Assembly (NCBI GenBank): GCA_964557845.1
Contig: CAZLBV010000116.1
Location: forward strand, 1 to 9,483
DNA: 9,483 bases
From: CAZLBV01 sp964557845
GTDB taxonomy: Bacteria > Acidobacteriota > Aminicenantia > Aminicenantales > Aminicenantaceae
Reading direction: 5' to 3'
Below the pieces are notes generated by a model, which was not told the DNA's origin, searched no databases, and saw nothing but the letters and a program-made list of their open reading frames with translations. The position numbers and the translations under genes were made by a program. Numbering within the stretch: position 1 is the first letter of the stretch; each line of letters starts with the position of its first letter. This document shows positions 1 to 6,165 of the stretch, piece by piece.

Positions 1-72
1 GTTAGTTGCCTTTTCACCATAATCTTTCAGTCGGTCCGAGCCTCGATCGCTGACCCCGTTGATTCTCTTCAT
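1..72 (-). CDS. possible 5' end of a divergent gene, partial at left edge
   Basis: Read on the minus strand from an ATG at 72-70, this stretch stays open for 24 codons to the window edge, giving a hydrophilic N-terminus that begins MKRINGVSDRGSDRLKDYGE. It is richer in GC than the AT-rich DNA next to it, which would suit coding sequence. No Shine-Dalgarno site is visible upstream of the ATG, and the product is not recognisable. The plus strand is also open here in frame 1, from base 1 to a TAA at 79-81, so the stretch could instead be the tail of a gene entering from the left. The edge prevents a decision. Confidence 0.25.
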   Translation of the reverse strand, partial: MKRINGVSDRGSDRLKDYGEKATN

Positions 73-107
73 TATGAATAAATTTTAATGTTTTGATTAA
101 TTTTTGC

Positions 108-136
108 TTGACATATACTATGATTTTTATTTAAAT
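108..136 (+). promoter_or_regulatory. putative sigma70-type promoter of the his operon
   Basis: A perfect -35 hexamer TTGACA lies at 108-113. After 17 bp comes TTAAAT at 131-136, which matches the -10 consensus at four of six positions. The DNA before the -35 is very AT-rich (about 73-107), resembling an UP element. Transcription would begin near 143, giving a leader of about 230 nt before hisG. Other -10-like words (TATACT 114-119, TATGAT 119-124) overlap the region but lack a well-placed -35, so the exact start is uncertain. Confidence 0.5.
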
Positions 137-158
137 GCAATTCTCATGAAGATACAAA

Positions 159-308
159 GCAGGTTTTTTATAAGGTATTGCAAAGTCAAATCACGCCTGC
201 ATTGTAACTAAAACCCTTCCTTTTTATCCCTGAGGGGATCCGTCTGTTTAAACCGGGAAGGTAAATTTTTCCGGTCAAATCCAATCAATCCAATCCATCA
301 GGAGGAAG
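159..308 (+). promoter_or_regulatory. structured hisG leader with competing hairpins (candidate)
   Basis: Several complementary segments can be seen by eye. GCAGG 159-163 can pair with CCTGC 196-200. CCTTCC 215-220 can pair with GGAAGG 256-261, enclosing ATCCC 226-230 paired with GGGAT 235-239 around a TGAG loop. ACCGG 252-256 can pair with CCGGT 271-275, which shares base 256 with the previous stem, so the two are alternatives. CTTCC 216-220 could also pair with GGAAG 304-308, next to an orphan GGAGG at 301-305. No U-tract follows the hairpins, so they are not obvious intrinsic terminators. No T-box motif, histidine-codon run or known riboswitch is apparent. A regulatory role is inference only. 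Confidence 0.3.
278..295 (+). repeat. 9-bp perfect tandem duplication in the hisG leader
   Basis: AATCCAATC occurs twice in direct succession (278-286 and 287-295), inside a stretch from 275 to 300 that contains no G. In RNA this would be a largely unpaired A/C/U segment between the hairpins and the purine-rich GGAGGAAG at 301-308. No function can be assigned. Confidence 0.6.
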
Positions 309-323
309 AAACATTAACAATCA

Positions 324-371
324 ATGAGGAGATTTATGCCATTTCACAGAATTAAACAAAGGAAAATCTAA
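324..371 (+). CDS. possible 15-codon leader ORF abutting hisG
   Basis: ATG at 324 opens a 15-residue frame (MRRFMPFHRIKQRKI) whose TAA stop at 369-371 shares its last A with the ATG of hisG. An internal ATG at 336 would give 11 residues and is better served, because GAGGAG at 326-331 lies 4 nt before it. The only other strong Shine-Dalgarno word, GGAGG 301-305, is 18 nt from the first ATG and 65 nt from hisG. The peptide is very basic and contains one histidine, so it is not a classical his attenuator peptide with a His run. It may couple ribosome delivery to hisG, or be chance. hisG also has its own AAAGGA site at 358-363. Confidence 0.25.
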   Translation: MRRFMPFHRIKQRKI

Positions 372-1225
372 TGAAAAAATTAAAACTGATCATTCCCAAA
401 GGAAAAATATTCGATAACACCATCGATCTTTTAAAGCAGTCCGGTATTTATATCGACTTCAACAGCCGGCATTATATTCCTCATGTGAACATTCCCGAGA
501 TCGAAGCCAAGATCATGAAACCGCAGAACATCGCTCAAGTCATAGAGATAGGATCTCATGATATCGGTTTTACCGGATATGACTGGATCGCAGAGTCGGG
601 TGCCAAGGTTGAACAAATACTCGATCTAAATCTGGATCCGGTCAAAATAGTGTCTGCTGTTCCAGAAGGATTTAAAGACCCGACCAAAAAAAAGCGGGAA
701 ATAATCGTTGCCTCAGAATACCGCAATCTTTCCACCCAATATCTTCGCTCAAAAAAATATGATTTTCTTCTGATCCAGACTTCCGGAGCCACCGAAGCCT
801 TCCCCCCTCAAGACGCAGACATGATCATCGACAATATCAGTACAGGACGCACTCTAAAAGAACACGGGCTTATAATCAAGGATGAGATTATGGTTTCCTC
901 AACCCGGTTCATTGCCAACAAAAAAGCACTCCAGAACAAATGGAAAAGGGAAAAGATCGAAGAACTCACAATGCTGTTTACAGCTGTTCTCAATGCAAAA
1001 GAACGGGTCATGCTGGAAATGAATGTTCCTCCGGAGAAATTAGAATCCCTGGTCAAAATCATACCTTGTATGCGTGCACCTACTGTTTCATCTCTATATG
1101 CCGGACAGGGCTATGCCGTAAAAGTAGCCGTTAAAAAACTTGAGACCCTGAATTTGATCCCGTTGCTAAAAAAAATGGGCGCCACAGATATACTCGAATA
1201 CGAACTAAAAAAGGTGATAACATGA
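371..1225 (+). CDS. hisG: ATP phosphoribosyltransferase, long form
   Basis: This cytoplasmic enzyme catalyses the first and committed step of histidine synthesis, joining ATP and PRPP to give phosphoribosyl-ATP. At 284 residues it is the long form. Residues 1 to about 205 form the periplasmic-binding-protein-like catalytic domain, opening with the family's IIPKGKIFDNTIDLL signature and including GFTGYDW near 67-72. The PRPP-binding loop is read as DNISTGRTL at 154-162, where many HisG proteins have DLVETGxTL. Residues about 208-284 form the C-terminal histidine-binding regulatory domain, with MRAPTVSSL near 234-242 and GATDILEYELKKV at the end. The domain implies direct feedback inhibition and no need for a HisZ subunit. 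The start has AAAGGA at 358-363. Its TGA overlaps the hisC ATG (ATGA). Confidence 0.95.
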   Translation: MKKLKLIIPKGKIFDNTIDLLKQSGIYIDFNSRHYIPHVNIPEIEAKIMKPQNIAQVIEIGSHDIGFTGYDWIAESGAKVEQILDLNLDPVKIVSAVPEGFKDPTKKKREIIVASEYRNLSTQYLRSKKYDFLLIQTSGATEAFPPQDADMIIDNISTGRTLKEHGLIIKDEIMVSSTRFIANKKALQNKWKREKIEELTMLFTAVLNAKERVMLEMNVPPEKLESLVKIIPCMRAPTVSSLYAGQGYAVKVAVKKLETLNLIPLLKKMGATDILEYELKKVIT

Positions 1226-2295
1226 ATTATATAAAAAAATCCGTGCGGGCTCTCCCAGATTATTTAGTGCCTCAAGACAATACCCTGATCAAGTTAAATC
1301 AAAATGAATCTCCCTTTGATCTTCCCCTTGATATCAAACAAGAAATCTTCCAAAAGATCTCTCGACTAAACTGGAACCGTTACCCACCCATTTCACCGGA
1401 TGCTTTGATCAAAAAGCTGGCAGAACACACCGGACATAATCCCAAAGGAATATTAACGGGAAATGGTTCCAATGAACTCATACAGGGCCTTATTTATGCT
1501 AACTGTGATTCAAAAAAACCGCTAGTTATTTCCCAACCAGCTTTCTCTATCTATAAAAGGGTTGCATCCATAATGAACATCAAGTCCATTGAAGTTCCGT
1601 TAACCAAGGAATTTAAATTCAATCCCGATAAAATCTGCCGGGCCGCCGGAAAAGCTGCTTTGATCCTGCTGGATAATCCTAACAATCCCTCAGGTTCTAC
1701 GCTTTCTTTAGAGGAAATCGATTATCTTGCCCGGAATTTTTCTGGATTACTGGCGATTGATGAAGCCTATTATGACTTTTGCTGCACGAGTGCTCAACCT
1801 CTTCTTTCCAAATACCAGAACCTTATCATCCTCAGGACCTTTTCAAAGTCGGCAGGAGCTGCCGGTCTCCGCCTTGGTTATATCTTGGGAAACGAAACCG
1901 TGATCGCTCACCTAAAAAAAGCACCTCTCCCCTTTTCCCTCGGCATCTTTCAACAAACTGCCGGCGAGATCCTCCTTTCCCACTGGAGAATTCTTCAAGA
2001 CAATATCGACAAGATAGTTCAGGAAAGAGAACGCATATACCGCGCACTGTCCAGGCTCAACGGATTAATCTCCTTTTCCTCCCAAGCAAACTTCATCTGC
2101 TTTACACCAATAAGTGAAAACGCAGAAGAGATATTTCAAAAACTTCTGCAAAAAAACATACTTATCCGCCACTTCAGCGATCCAAAACTGAAGCAATTTT
2201 TACGTATGACCATTGGAACCAAGCAAGAAAACGATCTTTTTATAACTGCACTGAAAACCATTCTAAGGAAAAAACATGAAAGCCTTTCTTTTTGA
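1222..2295 (+). CDS. hisC: histidinol-phosphate aminotransferase
   Basis: This PLP-dependent fold-type I aminotransferase moves an amino group from glutamate to imidazole-acetol phosphate, making histidinol phosphate (step 7). Visible family landmarks are NRYPP at 52-56 with its conserved Tyr, GNGSNELI at 80-87, DNPNNPSG at 151-158 for the cofactor ring, DEAYYDF at 180-186, and the Schiff-base Lys209 in RTFSKSAG followed by GLRLGY. LRMTIGT near the C-terminus carries the substrate-carboxylate Arg. The length of 357 residues is normal. AAGGTG at 1211-1216 precedes the ATG, which overlaps the hisG stop by 4 nt. Its own 3' end overlaps the next gene by 20 nt. Related aminotransferases can be hard to separate by sequence, but the operon position settles the role. 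Confidence 0.95.
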   Translation: MNYIKKSVRALPDYLVPQDNTLIKLNQNESPFDLPLDIKQEIFQKISRLNWNRYPPISPDALIKKLAEHTGHNPKGILTGNGSNELIQGLIYANCDSKKPLVISQPAFSIYKRVASIMNIKSIEVPLTKEFKFNPDKICRAAGKAALILLDNPNNPSGSTLSLEEIDYLARNFSGLLAIDEAYYDFCCTSAQPLLSKYQNLIILRTFSKSAGAAGLRLGYILGNETVIAHLKKAPLPFSLGIFQQTAGEILLSHWRILQDNIDKIVQERERIYRALSRLNGLISFSSQANFICFTPISENAEEIFQKLLQKNILIRHFSDPKLKQFLRMTIGTKQENDLFITALKTILRKKHESLSF

Positions 2296-2956
2296 TATGG
2301 ACGGTGTGCTGATCGATGTTTCCCAATCCTACCGGAAGACTATTCAAAAAGTGATCGAGTTTTTTCTTAATATAAAGATGAAAAACAACCAGATCCAGGA
2401 ATATAAAAATCGTGGAGGATTTAATAATGACTGGGATCTTACCTATAAGATCCTTATCGATAATGGATTTTCACAAAATATAAATTCTGTGATCGAAATT
2501 TTCCAAAAGTATTATTTGGGAAATTCTTACAACGGATTAATAAAAAATGAAAGATGGCTGTTAAATAGAGACATTTTGAGAGAAATCAACTCTTCAATTC
2601 ATATGGGCATCATCACAGGGCGCCCAAAAAAAGAAGCGCTCTATTCCCTTAACCGTTTTCAGATGGAACAATTTTTCTCGGCTCTGATCACCATGGACGA
2701 TCTTCCTAAGGAAAAAAGCAAACCCGACCCTATGGGCATAAAAAAAGTATTGCTCCAGCTTCAAATTCAAGCTGCACAGGCCTTCTATTTCGGAGACAGC
2801 ATAGATGATATCTCCGCTGCATTGAACGCAGGCGTTATTCCCATAGGCATTATTCCGCCAGGTGTGGAAAGGAGAGAACACAAGCATCTGCTTAAAAGCC
2901 ATGGAGCTCAATTGGTTTTAAATAACATCAATGAAATAAAGGAGTTAGTTAAATGA
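2276..2956 (+). CDS. HAD-superfamily phosphatase, likely histidinol-phosphate phosphatase
   Basis: A 226-residue haloacid dehalogenase-type hydrolase of subfamily IA. Motif I is DMDGVLID at 7-14, with nucleophile Asp7 and acid/base Asp9. Motif II is Thr114 in GIITGRP. Motif III is Lys149 in KSKPDP. Motif IV is GDSIDD at 173-178, which binds Mg. Residues of about 15-105 form the helical cap. The extended signature DMDGVLIDVSQSYR resembles a HAD group I recall as linked to histidine genes in haloarchaea and some other lineages. It sits between hisC and hisB, and no PHP-type or HisB-N-type histidinol phosphatase occurs in this operon, so step 8 (histidinol phosphate to histidinol) is the obvious role. 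That assignment is inference from context. AAGGA at 2265-2269 supports the start, which lies 20 nt inside hisC. Confidence 0.75.
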   Translation: MKAFLFDMDGVLIDVSQSYRKTIQKVIEFFLNIKMKNNQIQEYKNRGGFNNDWDLTYKILIDNGFSQNINSVIEIFQKYYLGNSYNGLIKNERWLLNRDILREINSSIHMGIITGRPKKEALYSLNRFQMEQFFSALITMDDLPKEKSKPDPMGIKKVLLQLQIQAAQAFYFGDSIDDISAALNAGVIPIGIIPPGVERREHKHLLKSHGAQLVLNNINEIKELVK

Positions 2957-3558
2957 AACGTTCTGCCGAATTAGAAAGGAATACCAAAGAAACCAGGATC
3001 AGAGCAAAGATTGATTTAGATGGGAGAGGACATTATAACATCAAGTCTCCCCTGGGGTTTTTCAATCACATGCTGGAATCTTTCAGCCGACACGGAAATT
3101 TCGACCTGGATTTTTACGCAGAAGGCGATCTTCATGTCGACCAGCACCATCTCATTGAAGACAGTGGTTCGGTACTGGGACGGATCATTCATACAGCTCT
3201 AGGAAATAGAAAAGGGATCAACCGGACTGGATTTTTCGTATTCCCCATGGACGACGCGCTGGCAGTCGTCGCTGTAGATCTAGGCGGACGGCCCTATCTG
3301 CAGTATTCAGTTGAGTTCAAACGAAGGTTTTTAGGTGACCTTGACACAGATCTTCTCGAGGATTTCTTCTGTGGATTTTCCGTTCATCTTCAGGCAAATT
3401 TAGCTGTTCGTATGCCTTATGGCCGCAGTGACCACCACAAGATGGAAGCTATATTCAAGGCGTTAGGAAAAGCTATGCATATGGCCGTTTCCTTAAATCC
3501 GTTGGAAAAGAGCATCCCCAGCACTAAAGGAATCATCAACAATGATTGGAATAATTGA
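2953..3558 (+). CDS. hisB: imidazoleglycerol-phosphate dehydratase, monofunctional and divergent
   Basis: It removes water from imidazole-glycerol phosphate to give imidazole-acetol phosphate (step 6), using a two-Mn centre in a large homo-oligomer. The length of 201 residues is that of a dehydratase without a phosphatase domain. Two His-His-x-x-Glu metal motifs are present, at 65-69 (DQHHLIE) and 161-165 (SDHHKME), together with GINRTG at 88-93, GGRPYL near 111-116 and the C-terminal SIPSTKG. Several normally conserved positions differ. FFNHML has Asn where Asp is usual. Ala151 in NLAVR stands where other HisBs have the His of TLHIR. GRSDHH has Ser where GxN is usual. The enzyme may still be active, because nearby ligands remain. 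AAGGAG at 2939-2944 precedes the start, which overlaps the HAD stop (ATGA). The 3' end overlaps hisH by 17 nt. Confidence 0.9.
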   Translation: MKRSAELERNTKETRIRAKIDLDGRGHYNIKSPLGFFNHMLESFSRHGNFDLDFYAEGDLHVDQHHLIEDSGSVLGRIIHTALGNRKGINRTGFFVFPMDDALAVVAVDLGGRPYLQYSVEFKRRFLGDLDTDLLEDFFCGFSVHLQANLAVRMPYGRSDHHKMEAIFKALGKAMHMAVSLNPLEKSIPSTKGIINNDWNN

Positions 3559-4141
3559 TTTTGGAGGTGGAAACATCCATTCCGTAAAAAAAGCTTTTGA
3601 TTATTTGGGTATTGAATCCAAGGTTATTTCTTCCCTCTCCGATTTTAAGCGGATCGACCGGCTGGTCTTTCCAGGAGTTGGTTCTTATGGACATACGATC
3701 CAGACATTGTCATCTCTTAAAATGCTTCATCCGATCAGGAATTGGATCGAAGAAGACCGCCCTTTTTTGGGTATCTGCCTTGGCTTCCAGCTTTTAATGC
3801 AAACCAGCGAGGAATCACCGGGATATAAGGGCCTTGGATTTTTCAAAGGAAAATGTCTCCGGTTCACCCAAAAAAAAGTCCCACAGATAGGCTGGAATAA
3901 TATCACTTTTAAAAACGGACATCCTATGTTCTCTGATATTCAATCCGGGTCTTACTTCTATTTTGTCCATAGTTTTTTTATTCTACCGGATGAAGCTGAG
4001 ATAGTTTTGGCGCAAACAGACTACGGCATCAAATATATATCGAGCGCAGGAAGGGGAAATATTATCGGGGTTCAATTCCATCCCGAAAAAAGCGGGCCAT
4101 TGGGGCTGAAGCTTTTAAAAAACTGGGTGACAAAATGTTGA
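3542..4141 (+). CDS. hisH: imidazole glycerol phosphate synthase, glutaminase subunit
   Basis: This class I glutamine amidotransferase releases ammonia from glutamine and passes it to HisF for step 5. The catalytic triad is visible: nucleophile Cys79 in GICLGFQLL, then His180 and Glu182 in QFHPEKSG. PGVG at 44-47 is the conserved oxyanion-strand segment, and the protein opens with IIDFGGGNIHSV, the usual N-terminal strand and loop. At 199 residues it is full length. AAAGGAA at 3526-3532 lies 9 nt before the ATG, inside hisB. Its stop lies 7 nt beyond the hisF start, consistent with coupled, stoichiometric synthesis of the two subunits. Confidence 0.95.
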   Translation: MIGIIDFGGGNIHSVKKAFDYLGIESKVISSLSDFKRIDRLVFPGVGSYGHTIQTLSSLKMLHPIRNWIEEDRPFLGICLGFQLLMQTSEESPGYKGLGFFKGKCLRFTQKKVPQIGWNNITFKNGHPMFSDIQSGSYFYFVHSFFILPDEAEIVLAQTDYGIKYISSAGRGNIIGVQFHPEKSGPLGLKLLKNWVTKC

Positions 4142-4887
4142 CGATAAGAATCATTCCTTGCCTGGATGTGTTGGACGACCGGGTGGTCAAAGGCACAAAA
4201 TTTAAAAAACTCAGAGATGCAGGAGACCCGGTCAAGCTTGCTCAAGAATACAGCGAACAAGGTGCGGATGAGATCATCTTTCTGGATATCGGAGCTACTT
4301 ACCGCAGCCGCAAGATCATGCTGGATGTAGTGGAAAAAGTCTCGAGATGCGTATTTGTACCGCTTACAGTAGGCGGTGGTATCCAGAATTTATCAGATAT
4401 CAGGGACAGCTTAAATGCCGGAGCAGACAAGGTTGCAGTCTGTTCGGCTGCACTTAAAAATCCGGAGATTCTCTCCTTAGGTGCAGAATCATTTGGATCT
4501 CAATGCATAGTCCTGTCCATAGACGCCAAAAAACAGGGAAAGACCTGGCATGCTTATTCTCATGGGGGACGATTGCATACACATACAGATGTCCTCGAAT
4601 GGTCCCTAAAAGCACAAACATTAGGGGCCGGAGAGATCCTCTTAAATTCCATCGATATGGATGGAACCAAAGCCGGTTATGACCTTGAACTCACCAAAAA
4701 GATTTCTGAAAAAGTCTCAATCCCAGTGATCGCTTCCGGAGGAGCCGGCTCATTGGCCCAGGTCTATGCTGCTGTGAAAACCGGTAAAGCAGATGCTGTC
4801 CTGATAGCTTCTCTCCTGCACTTTAAAGAGTTCAGCATCGGCGATATAAAAAGTTACTTAAAGAGAAAAGGAGTCAGAATACGATGA
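4135..4887 (+). CDS. hisF: imidazole glycerol phosphate synthase, cyclase subunit
   Basis: This (beta-alpha)8 barrel uses ammonia from HisH to convert PRFAR into imidazole-glycerol phosphate and AICAR, the latter returning to purine synthesis. Numbering matches the Thermotoga enzyme closely. Catalytic Asp11 (PCLD) and Asp130 (LSID) are in place, as are Lys19 (VVKG), the gate residues Arg5, Glu46, Lys99 and Glu167, and Asp176 in SIDMDGTKAGYD. VGGGI at 79-83 and ASGGAG at 200-205 mark the phosphate-binding strands. Position 103, normally Asn near a phosphate site, is Cys here (KVAVCSAA). At 250 residues the length is typical. The Shine-Dalgarno site is weak (GGGTGA 4125-4130), so translation probably depends on coupling to hisH. 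The stop overlaps the next start (ATGA). Confidence 0.95.
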   Translation: MLTIRIIPCLDVLDDRVVKGTKFKKLRDAGDPVKLAQEYSEQGADEIIFLDIGATYRSRKIMLDVVEKVSRCVFVPLTVGGGIQNLSDIRDSLNAGADKVAVCSAALKNPEILSLGAESFGSQCIVLSIDAKKQGKTWHAYSHGGRLHTHTDVLEWSLKAQTLGAGEILLNSIDMDGTKAGYDLELTKKISEKVSIPVIASGGAGSLAQVYAAVKTGKADAVLIASLLHFKEFSIGDIKSYLKRKGVRIR

Positions 4888-6164
4888 TCATCCCTTCGAT
4901 AGATGTCAGTCAAGGTAAAGCGGTTCAGCTCCGTCAGGGAAAAGATAAGATCCTGGAAAGAGAAAATCCAGAAATACTGGCCAAAGAATTTTCCCGTTTT
5001 GGTGAAATAGCTGTTATAGATCTGGATGCAGCCTTAAACAGAGGAAATAACAAAGAGACAATAAAGAGGATCTGCCAAATCGCTCCCTGCCGGGTAGGTG
5101 GAGGGATCAGAAGTGTGGAAAACGCAGTGGGGGCTGTTTTAAATGGAGCAGAAAGAGTGATCGTGGGGACTTCTGTTTTCAAGGGTCGATCGATCAACCT
5201 CGAATTTCTGGATGAATTAGCCTCTGCTATAGGAAAAGACAGATTGATCATAGCCCTTGACGCTCGCCATGGAAAGATCGTCACCCATGGTTGGTCACAT
5301 GACACCGGCATGCCTATTTTGCCCCTGATAGAGAAAGTTGAACCCTATACTTCAGAGATCCTGGTTACTTGTGTGGAAAAAGAAGGGATGCTGCAGGGAA
5401 CCGATATACAAACACTCCGGGCCATCCGCAAAAAAACAGATCTCCCCATTACTGCAGCCGGAGGCATCTCGACTCCTGAAGAGATCGAAGAACTTTCCGG
5501 GATGGAGATCAACTGTCAACTTGGTATGTGTATTTATACAGGAAAGATCACACTGGAAGAGGCCTTTCTGTCTTCTCTGGATTGGAAAAAGGGACTTATT
5601 CCCACGATTACTCAGGATACATCTGGGCGGGTACTTATGCAGGCCTACAGCAACTGGGAATCCCTGCGAAAAACCTTTGCGACCAATAAAGTCTGGTATT
5701 ATTCACGCTCAAGAAAAAAACTATGGATGAAAGGGGAAACATCAGGTCATTATCAGGATTTTTACCGCATCCAGACCGACTGTGACCATGATTCCCTGCT
5801 GGTCACCGTGCATCAAAAAGGATATGCCTGTCATAAAGGAATTTATTCCTGTTTCGGGAGTGTTTCCTTTGCGCTCCAGGAATTATACGAAGTCATACAG
5901 GAACGTCTCTCAGCTCCTTCCCCCGGATCGTACACCGCCTCTTTAACCACAGAAAACATCAAAGATAAAATCAGCGAAGAATCCCAGGAATTGATCGAGT
6001 CCATAAAACCTTCTGAAATAATTTGGGAAGCCGCTGACCTTGTTTATTTTATCCTGGTATATTTGGCGAAGAACGGTATTGGTTTAAATGAAGTATTGAA
6101 TGAATTGAAAAGGCGGAGAAGAATTCCCCAAATAAAAAAAATACTGGCAAAAATGGAGAGTTAA
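4884..6164 (+). CDS. trifunctional HisA-HisI-HisE fusion protein
   Basis: One uninterrupted 426-residue frame carries three enzymes. Residues 1 to about 232 form a HisA (ProFAR isomerase) barrel with Asp7 in PSIDV, VGGGI at 71-75, Asp126 in ALDARHGK, Thr162, and AAGGIS at 191-196. Glu167 sits where HisA normally has a catalytic Asp. Residues about 235-325 form HisI (phosphoribosyl-AMP cyclohydrolase) with WYYSRSR, KGETSG, the DCDHD metal motif at 299-303, and Cys316 and Cys323 in CHKGIYSCF. Residues about 331-426 form HisE (phosphoribosyl-ATP pyrophosphohydrolase), a MazG-like all-alpha domain with EES at 365-367 and WEAADLVYF at 381-389. Together they catalyse steps 2, 3 and 4. The HisA-HisI joint is only a few residues long, and no internal start with a Shine-Dalgarno site appears near it. 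AAAGGAG at 4867-4873 supports the start. Confidence 0.93.
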   Translation: MIIPSIDVSQGKAVQLRQGKDKILERENPEILAKEFSRFGEIAVIDLDAALNRGNNKETIKRICQIAPCRVGGGIRSVENAVGAVLNGAERVIVGTSVFKGRSINLEFLDELASAIGKDRLIIALDARHGKIVTHGWSHDTGMPILPLIEKVEPYTSEILVTCVEKEGMLQGTDIQTLRAIRKKTDLPITAAGGISTPEEIEELSGMEINCQLGMCIYTGKITLEEAFLSSLDWKKGLIPTITQDTSGRVLMQAYSNWESLRKTFATNKVWYYSRSRKKLWMKGETSGHYQDFYRIQTDCDHDSLLVTVHQKGYACHKGIYSCFGSVSFALQELYEVIQERLSAPSPGSYTASLTTENIKDKISEESQELIESIKPSEIIWEAADLVYFILVYLAKNGIGLNEVLNELKRRRRIPQIKKILAKMES

Positions 6165-6165
6165 A

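Noticed and set aside
120..370. T-box or histidine attenuator in the hisG leader
   Set aside because: There is no AGGGTGG-type T-box sequence, no run of His codons in the small ORF, and no hairpin followed by a U-tract.
940..1134. Cys-rich short frame on the plus strand inside hisG
   Set aside because: Its Cys/His pairs come from reading hisG out of frame. The real frame has intact family motifs here.
1779..2117. 112-residue alternate-frame ORF within hisC
   Set aside because: It overlaps the PLP-lysine region of hisC in another frame, lacks a Shine-Dalgarno site and has no domain.
4934..5311. 125-residue open frame on the minus strand inside the hisA part of the fusion
   Set aside because: It is antisense to a clear HisA domain, has no recognisable motif and no ribosome site. 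It is a shadow of the coding strand.
5572..5640. Separate hisI gene with its own start inside the fusion
   Set aside because: There is no stop between the domains and no ATG with a ribosome site at the boundary. The first Met (residue 252) is already inside the HisI fold.
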